From Serripes groenlandicus (Eukaryota; Mollusca; Bivalvia; Cardiida; Cardiidae): 64,000 nt of DNA. Below the pieces are notes generated by a model, which did no database searches, had not been told where the DNA came from, and worked only from the letters and a program-made list of their open reading frames with translations. The stretch is from the NCBI GenBank assembly GCA_031761405.1, contig JASEVX010000003.1, positions 16,533,139 to 16,597,138 of the forward strand. The letters are read 5' to 3'. This document shows, in pieces, positions 57,636-64,000 of the stretch. The position numbers and the translations under genes were made by a program. The stretch's first letter is position 1. The number at the start of each line of letters is the position of its first letter.

Positions 57636-57768
57636 AGATATTTTTTTCGTTTTCATGGAGGTATGAAAAAAAAAATCTGATCACACACTATGAAAGCGCG
57701 AAGCAGTTTCATAGAATGTGTGATCAGGTTTTTTATACATTCCTCCATGAAAACGAAAATAAATATCT
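57636..57768. repeat. 133-bp near-perfect hairpin
   Basis: Arms of about 60 bases (CGTTTTCATGGAGGTATGAA, TCTGATCACACACTATGAAA) around an 11-base loop GCGCGAAGCAG. It could fold into a single long stem if transcribed. Resembles a miniature inverted-repeat element. 57769-58290 holds no gene. Confidence 0.85.
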
Positions 57769-58290
57769 TATAATTTAGCATTAATTTGGCTGTTACAGTG
57801 AGTAATAAACGTAATAGCAGTTTACAACTTCATTTTCCTTAATATAGCACGTCAAACATTAGTACTATTTGTTATAGATGTCAAGATCTGCAATAAAGAA
57901 TTATATAACGCGGACGAATATAAAAGATGATGTAATTTCAAGTTTCTAGATCCCCTTGTCACCCCAAGTTGTTTATGTACCTAAAACAATCAAACGGCAG
58001 TATTTGCGACACACCTAATATTTGTAAAATTCCATTCAATAGGCCGTTATGTTTGAGTAAATCAACAGGTTAAACAGTGTTAAATGCATTTATTTCGCTT
58101 TAAGAAAGGATAGTTGTTTCCATAGAACTGGATATTGTAATTGGCAAATTTACAGTGCGACAACGTGCCAGCAGAAATCAAATTACTGCTGCTTCTATTA
58201 AGGCGCCAAATGACTAGCGTTATGACGTCAAACCGCTGACGTGACGTCATTTTCTAGTATTCGGTCCCAGTATTTTTAAAATTCCTAGTA

Positions 58291-58294
58291 TTAA
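58291..58294. repeat. TTAA duplication, left
   Basis: TTAA directly outside the foldback element; repeated at 59403-59406. Confidence 0.7.
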
Positions 58295-59402
58295 AGGCGT
58301 ATGCTACAGTTTTTTCACAAAAAATTTCCCAATCATAGAATTTCTTTATTCTTTGTATTTTATTAGTACATACATTAAATGGTTAAAATAAGAAAACAAA
58401 TATATTATTAATCGATCTAAAAAAATATATTGGCCTTTCAATGACATGACCAATTTCATCAAAGGCACAAATATAGGCATTGTGGCCAAAAACCTAAAAC
58501 ACACAAACAAAATAAAATGAAAACTACAAATCATATTAAAGTTCAAATATAACTTTATATATAGAATGTAAATCAATGTGAAAAAAGAATTTTTGAGAAA
58601 AAAATGAAAAAAATATATTAAGCTGTTTTTCAAGGTCGAAATGGTGTCACATTTTACCCCCAAAAAAGTTAAAATCATAGAAATTTTCCATTCTACATAA
58701 TAGAATTAGCTGTAATTATCCATACACACTAAACATCGTTTACTTTAATAAAGAATGCAAAAAAATATATAGGTCACCGTACTCCTTTTAGAGTAAAGGG
58801 ACTTTTTCCTTGCTTTTTCTTGCGTTTTCTTAGAAATACAGCAGTTTTGCTTAAAAAACAGGCTGTGCTTCAAGGAAAAATGCGATTTACCAGAAAAAGA
58901 GTACGGTGACCTATCTTTTTTTTTTGCATTTTTTATTAAAGTGAACCATGTTCAGTGTTTGTGGATAATTACAGAAAATTCTATTATGTAGAATGGAAAA
59001 TATCTTGAAAAATTATATGATTTTAACTTTTTCAGGGGTAAAATGTGACACCATTTCGACGTTGAAAAACAGCTTAATATATTTTTTTTCATATTTTTCT
59101 CACAAATTCTCTTTTCATATTGATTTAAATTCTATATATAAAGTTATATATGAACTTTAATATGATTTGTAGTTTTCATATTTTTTTGTGTGTGTGTTTT
59201 AGGTTTTCGGCCAAAATGCCTATATTTGTGCCTTTGATGAAATTGGTCATGTCATTGAAAGGCCAATATATTTTTTTTAAATCAATAATATTTTTTTTCT
59301 TTTTCTTATTTCACCTAGTTATTGTATGTACTAGCAAAATACAAAGAATAATGAAATTCTATGATTGGGAAATTTTTGGATAAATAACTGTAGCATACGC
59401 CT
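58295..59402. mobile_element. 1.1-kb foldback element with ~490-base inverted arms
   Basis: Left arm 58295-58784 and right arm 58894-59402 are reverse complements at about 85-90%, with a loop of roughly 110 bases. Ends: AGGCGTATGCTACAGTT. Flanked by TTAA on both sides, as for piggyBac-type insertion, although the terminal bases are not the usual piggyBac ones. Frames inside the arms at 58346-58678 and 59150-59383 mirror each other and are structural by-products. Non-autonomous; superfamily uncertain. Confidence 0.88.
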
Positions 59403-59406
59403 TTAA
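59403..59406. repeat. TTAA duplication, right
   Basis: Second TTAA, directly after the right arm. Confidence 0.7.
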
Positions 59407-59544
59407 ACTCACTTTACATTGTAAAAAAGTAGTACCGATCGCCAAGGTAAATTTTGTTATGAGGTTATGAAAAAAATATCACAGACAAGCAATAGTGGTG
59501 AATACAAACAAAACTAACATATTAAGAAATGAATTTGAAATAGT

Positions 59545-59612
59545 AAAGATCAAGAAACTTTCCCAGTTGTTGTCATGCATCTCTAATTACTCTTTGTATA
59601 AAGCAATTTATT
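59545..59612. repeat. Inverted partner of 12945-13015
   Basis: Reverse complement of the segment around ATACATGACAACAGATGG; separated from the partner of 13015-13480 by about 3 kb. Up to 60071 nothing else is recognised. Confidence 0.75.
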
Positions 59613-60071
59613 TTTCTAGTTAAAATATTTTCTTTAACTTATATTAAACACATTAAGTACATATTGATTCATCCAAAACTAGAAAATAGTCCGTACATAC
59701 CAGCACAACTCATAGCTAAGGAAGGAGAGTAGAAAGTTTACTAAGAATGATAACAAAATAAAGCGATAACAGATTATATAAGGGAGAGAAGTATGTCTGG
59801 GGAAAATACAAATAGTGATATGAGTAGACAATGTTTGGAACATGGTATCATATATATAGGCTACAATTTCTTAAACCCTTGTGTTAACTTGATGTTTTCA
59901 ATGGTATCAAACAATTTTGCAATAACACGTTTTTAATGCAATACACATTTATGTGATATCCCCCCGTCTGTATTTATTTATGTTTTCAAATCAGTATGAT
60001 ATACTGTTTATCCCTTTATACATGGTGTATACGCATCCACTGACGGAAATAAACAAGATGTTATCAATTAA

Positions 60072-60999
60072 TGCTGCGTTTACACTAGGCCACGATGTCT
60101 ACGATCTCCACGATTTGAGAGAATCGTGATGAGCGTGGTGGTCGTAGGTTCGAATCGTAGTGATCGTGAGGGAACGTGGTGGAATCGTAAGGATCGTAAG
60201 GATCGTGACAACATTTTTGGCTGTCAAAAACTTTGCCACGATTATGCCGATTTGACGCCAAATCTTTAGAGAGCGTGATAAAACGTGGTAATCGTAGTAG
60301 AGCGTAGTAGACCTTAACAGACCGTAACCGAGCGTAACAGAACTTGATGCGCCATCGTAGGGGATCTTGATGAACTTAGAAACACGAATTCACTACGATG
60401 TCACCACGTTTCTATCACTCTCTAAGTACTACGATTCGTCAAGATACATTGAATAGCAAGTGTAATTACATCACGCTGTGACACGTTCTGCTACGAACAT
60501 CCCGATAGGACTACACGCTTTGACACGCTCTGATAAGTTCCCGCGCGGTTCCAACGATGTGTACTCACGCTCTTCAAGCTTCATTACGTTTGTAACACTG
60601 AACAAGGAAACATCTACAGTTTTGGGTAGATTAAAAATATGCCAGCCTTTTAATACCCAATCGTGCTGCAAGCGTGGAGATTTTGCTCAAATCGTGGCCA
60701 TAAATCGCAGGAGATCTAAACAGAACTTCGTGATCTAGAAAGATCTTAACATAACCTAACGGAACGTGACAGAACGTGATAGCATATCGTGACGATCGTA
60801 ATGGAACTTGAGAGAACGTGATGAAAATCGTGGCAGATCTCAACCAGAGTCGTGTTGTCTTCGTAACAAAACGTACTGAGAGCGCAGGAAAGCGTAGCAA
60901 AACGTAGAAAAAGAAAAGCTGATACAATAAATCGTCGAGCTCCATGATTTTTTGGAATCGTGTACACCGTAGACAACGTGGCCTAGTGTAAACGTAGCA
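60072..60999. mobile_element. 0.93-kb terminal-inverted-repeat element, non-coding, full of CGT motifs
   Basis: Ends TGCTGCGTTTACACTAGGCC and its reverse complement with one difference; the similarity continues for ~55 bases. A 3-base AAT may flank it if the ends are set at GCT/AGC. The interior consists of dozens of short motifs such as ATCGTGAT, AACGTGAT and GTAGTAGA spaced about 10-12 bases, in both orientations. No transposase. Superfamily not assigned. Confidence 0.8.
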
Positions 61000-61423
61000 A
61001 TACATATCAAATGAGATTTACAAACAAAAATAATTCAGTGAAGGTTGCAAATACATTACACATCTACACCAACATATCCTGTTTGATCATATTCGTTAAT
61101 AAACATGAATCCATACATTAACAACCCAATGTTTTCAATATTCATCTGTGTGGAAGATTAAGTTAATCCAACGGTCATGTATCACCATATCTCGATCTTC
61201 CAGAATATCAATTTAACATATTATGTTCAAAAGCAAGAGATATAATTTTACTGCACATAAATACATCCAAAATACTGTTTTTTAATGAAAGTGCGCCAAT
61301 AAAATCACACACAGTGAAGAACAGGGTTATATGGTTTATATACTAAATGCATCGTGTTCCTGAATACCAGGACCAGACTGCACATATGTATCATCTAATC
61401 CAAGCATCAAGTGAACACAACTA
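61000..61423. other. Intergenic, nothing recognised
   Basis: AT-rich; no repeat partner in the window and no coding resemblance. Confidence 0.45.
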
Positions 61424-61849
61424 CATTTCAGCAAACATTTCAAAAAAACAAGTAGACATGTGCAAATCACAAATGGAGTGAGGTACACGATCATATTGAT
61501 CATGTGCTAAATACTAAACATATATTGACTGTGTACTAATTACTGGTGTTTGGTAATTGTTTTGCCATAGTTGATTTTCTTTCATCGGTTTCTCAATGAA
61601 TCAAAAATAGAAACACAAAAAGGTAGCATTTATTATCGGTAAGTAAAACTCTTAGATTATAAATAACTGTTTGTTTTGAAGTGAGTTCATGGTTTAACTT
61701 AGTTCGGCTTTAAGTTTAAATGCATGTTTTTGATTTTGGTATGTGTATGTACTAAGAAAACACAAGTTACTACCCTATTCTATTAAAAAGAATTAATGTC
61801 TATGATGATCCTTTATATTTTATTATATGTTTCTTTGGCGCTTCTAACC

Positions 61850-62395
61850 TTGCAGGCAATGGCATCTCAAGCCAGTGGTGAAAGTCCTCATAATTAACCA
61901 CGCGTATTTTGGCAATACGATATTTGTACATTATTTTGCCATTTCATACCCATGCTTCTGCCACTTCATCTTTCATCTTTCTCTTCACTGTCATAAACAG
62001 GACTAGGTTATGCTAGTCAAATCTTCATTTTCTCTGAAAACTTCTACCACTTAACGGGTGATTCAAATGCTGTTTCTTCTCTGATGGTATCATCTAAACC
62101 AAGTAGCTTTATATATCTTCTTTTACTTTATTGTTCTGTTTGGTTTTCAAACTTCATTCATTTCTCATTCATTTGGTACATTTTCTTGTCCATATGTCCA
62201 TACCTTGTTTTTGCAGGGACACTATAGTGTCCCTGGATCTTGTAAGTCAGTTCTTAATGCCTTTAATTCTCATTTACGCTTTTTACATTCTTGTGTGCCA
62301 TGATATACCTTCCCTTCTATAACTTCAATATTTCTTGTAACACTTTGTAAGATGGAATCTTTTCATATTTGACAACATATCCTTCATCATCGACT
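61850..62395 (-). pseudogene. L1-ORF1p-like relic (D2)
   Basis: On the minus strand the best part reads ELKALRTDLQDPGTL, then KVWTYGQENVPNE and EMNEV, parallel to ELKALITDLQDRVTC and KAWKYGQEKVPYECEMNEV in D1. More damaged than D1: the HRL-containing middle is deleted or unreadable. Confidence 0.58.
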
Positions 62396-62404
62396 TGAGC
62401 ACAA

Positions 62405-62800
62405 AGTGAGAGGTGAGTTATTGTGATCGTGTTTCATGCGTCCCCCGCCCGTCCATCCGTCCGTACGTCCGTTCGTCCGTCTGACTTCTCCTCCTTAAGC
62501 AATGGACTGATTTCAAAATAATTTCACAGAAATGTTCCTTAGGTGGAATTCGTTGAAAGTTGTTCAAAGAATTAAATTTCATGTAAAACTTTGGATTCTG
62601 CTGCATCAGAAAGTGGGAAAATTGCCAAAACTTAAAAAAAAATCTTGTCCAAAAGTAGTGTTCCGATTTGAAAATGATTATGCGTAAATGTTTCTTCGAG
62701 GACCCTCTACCAAGATTATGCAAATTATTTCTATTCGTTGAAAAACATGGCCGCCAGGGGGGGCGAAGCTTGTTTTCCTTATATGTGCATTTTAAAACTT
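62405..62800. repeat. Bivalve-type dispersed repeat (D2)
   Basis: GAGAGGTGAGTTATTGTGAT, CCGTCCGTACGTCC, GACTTCTCCTCCTTAAGC, GAGGACCCTCTACC and ACATGGCCGCCAG in the order seen at 15185-15600, without the long TCTG run. Confidence 0.68.
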
Positions 62801-62896
62801 TAAAAATCTTCTTGTCCAAATGTACTGGCCCGATTTAAAGATAATTTGGCACAACTGTTCCTTGGGATATTTTGTATATATAATGAAAACTTTTAG

Positions 62897-63352
62897 CTAA
62901 AGAAAAGAGATAGTGACAGGAAGTATATCGAGTACAATGACCAGAAACGTGTTGTTTACCCTATGCATTCAAATACCGAAACTTATCAAATGTATGCATA
63001 TCAAATGTTTGAGCAACACGGACCTGCTGAATTGTATGAACTTGATTATCTTTTTGTATTTATAAATAGATTTTTAAAAAAAGCCTGACTCTAACAATTG
63101 GTATATACCCAAACCTCTAGGAGTTCACAGCGTTAGTACTCTAATGAAAACTATGACTACTGAGTGCGGTATGCACGTTGTAAGAAAACGAATCACAGTG
63201 CACGAAAAACAAGTTGCACTGCTTTGTTTGATGCTTGAATTGCACGAAGAATTATTCAGCAATTACGTTACCAAAGAAACGTCCAAAGAATCAACAACGA
63301 TGCAAATGTATCTCTTTAAATGCAATAACAACTGTAAGACTTAGTACAACAA
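62897..63352 (+). pseudogene. Crypton-type tyrosine recombinase relic (D2)
   Basis: Reads RKYIEYNDQKRVVYPMHSNT, YAYQMFEQHGPAELYELDY, then PKPLGVHSVSTLMKTMTTEC, NHSARKTSCTALFDA after another shift, IIQQLRYQRNVQRINNDANV. The H-x-x-R segment is intact, the nucleophile Tyr is again replaced (NND), and a stop follows DA as in D1. The shared lesions show both copies descend from one already dead copy. Confidence 0.73.
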
Positions 63353-64000
63353 CATCCAAATCTTTCCAGGCTTAATAGCAAATTCCAAAACTGAACAGCC
63401 CTTGAATCAAACACTTACCAGAAACTGTCAAGTACTTGAAACCGATTCTTCTTCAGCAAGGTGCGTTCGCGTTCAAAACTATTCAACAAATCAGAAATTT
63501 AATTAATCATCCACAACACTGGACAACCTTTTTCAGAATGCTATACACCTAAACTACTAAATAACTTTTATAAGCTAAAGTGTGCGTACTGTTGACTATT
63601 TTCCCCCAGAATCAAAACACCTGTGATTAATTGTTTCAGAAAGTAGTTGCATTTACGGCGGTTATACGAGTGATCAATTTTTTTATAACAGTGTTTAATG
63701 AGCAACTGGTATTACTTTTAATAAAAATCCATTGACACATTCCTTATAAAATCCTTTAACTCTTGTCGTTTCGTGGTGAAATGTAGGCCAAATGAAATTG
63801 GGGATATTAAGTAGCGTGATCTTAGCAAAGAGTATATATTCTTTCTCATTTAGAATTGGTCATTTCCCATTAAATTATTTCTGTATATTTTGTACTGTTT
63901 TACAAAATTCATTATGATACATACTCGATAAACGTTCCCTGTGTCTCAACTGTTCGGGTATTATTTGTTCTCTCTTCTAGAGACCCTTAAAGTCGGTCTT

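Larger units (their letters stand above)
61424..63983. repeat. Block D2, duplicate of D1 (13926-16718)
   Basis: Same orientation and order as D1, 47.5 kb away, running to the window edge. Some 200 bases of D1 are missing, chiefly from the ORF1p-like part. Confidence 0.9.

Noticed and set aside
58346..59383. Two mirror-image open frames near 58.5 and 59.3 kb
   Set aside because: They are reverse-complement products of the foldback arms and differ by frame-breaking changes; no protein family matches.
60471..61005. Several overlapping open frames within the TIR element
   Set aside because: They occur on both strands because the CGT-rich motif series is poor in stop codons; no domain is seen.
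62418..62819. A 133-codon minus-strand frame in D2
   Set aside because: It falls wholly within the bivalve-type dispersed repeat; D1 does not keep it open.

Overview
The window looks like AT-rich animal nuclear DNA, most likely from a mollusc and probably a bivalve. That assignment is inference: it rests on the retroelement clades, on several dispersed repeats I recognise as widespread in bivalve genomes, on tRNA-derived SINEs, and on one spliced gene with a somatomedin-B-like cysteine cluster. I see no bacterial operon, rRNA gene, functional tRNA gene or CRISPR array. All identities quoted are by-eye estimates.

Layout. 1-11460 is a near full-length I/Nimb-type LINE on the minus strand (here 'LINE-A' copy 1). 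It is split at 3758/9080 by a 5.3 kb Tx1/L1-type LINE with poly(A) and a 10-bp target-site duplication (TSD). 11461-20313 is intergenic, built from duplicated blocks: repeat B1, a segment found inverted at 56-60 kb, a 74-bp perfect inverted repeat, and block D1, which carries a degenerate L1-ORF1p-like ORF and a degenerate Crypton-type tyrosine recombinase. 20314-26485 is a full-length LINE-A copy 2 (12-bp TSD). 26486-30012 holds a palindromic MITE, a LINE tail, a ~59-bp satellite-like array and a SINE. 30440-32730 is a ruined DIRS/Ngaro-type retroelement. 33186-39216 is the only convincing host gene: three coding exons on the minus strand with consistent splice phases, and introns filled with tandem repeats. 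41317-44460 is a 5'-truncated LINE-A copy 3 (13-bp TSD). 45900-47700 holds two tandem copies of repeat B, one with a LINE tail inserted beside it. 49158-49495 is a THAP-domain relic ended by a SINE. 51700-55985 is a minus-strand LINE ('LINE-C') whose reading begins with a signal-peptide-like 2A sequence. 56-64 kb contains inverted duplicates, a 1.1-kb foldback element with TTAA duplications, a 0.93-kb terminal-inverted-repeat element and block D2, the partner of D1.

How the parts relate. The window is a layered deposit of mobile elements around one gene. Order of events can be read directly: the Tx1-type element is younger than LINE-A copy 1; the LINE tail is younger than repeat B; the D1/D2 duplication is younger than the bivalve-type repeat inside it. 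The SINE at 49.3 kb shares its last ~40 bases with LINE-A, so LINE-A machinery is the likely driver of that SINE. Every transposon ORF is broken, although the Tx1-type ORF2 has only one stop codon in 1263 sense codons.
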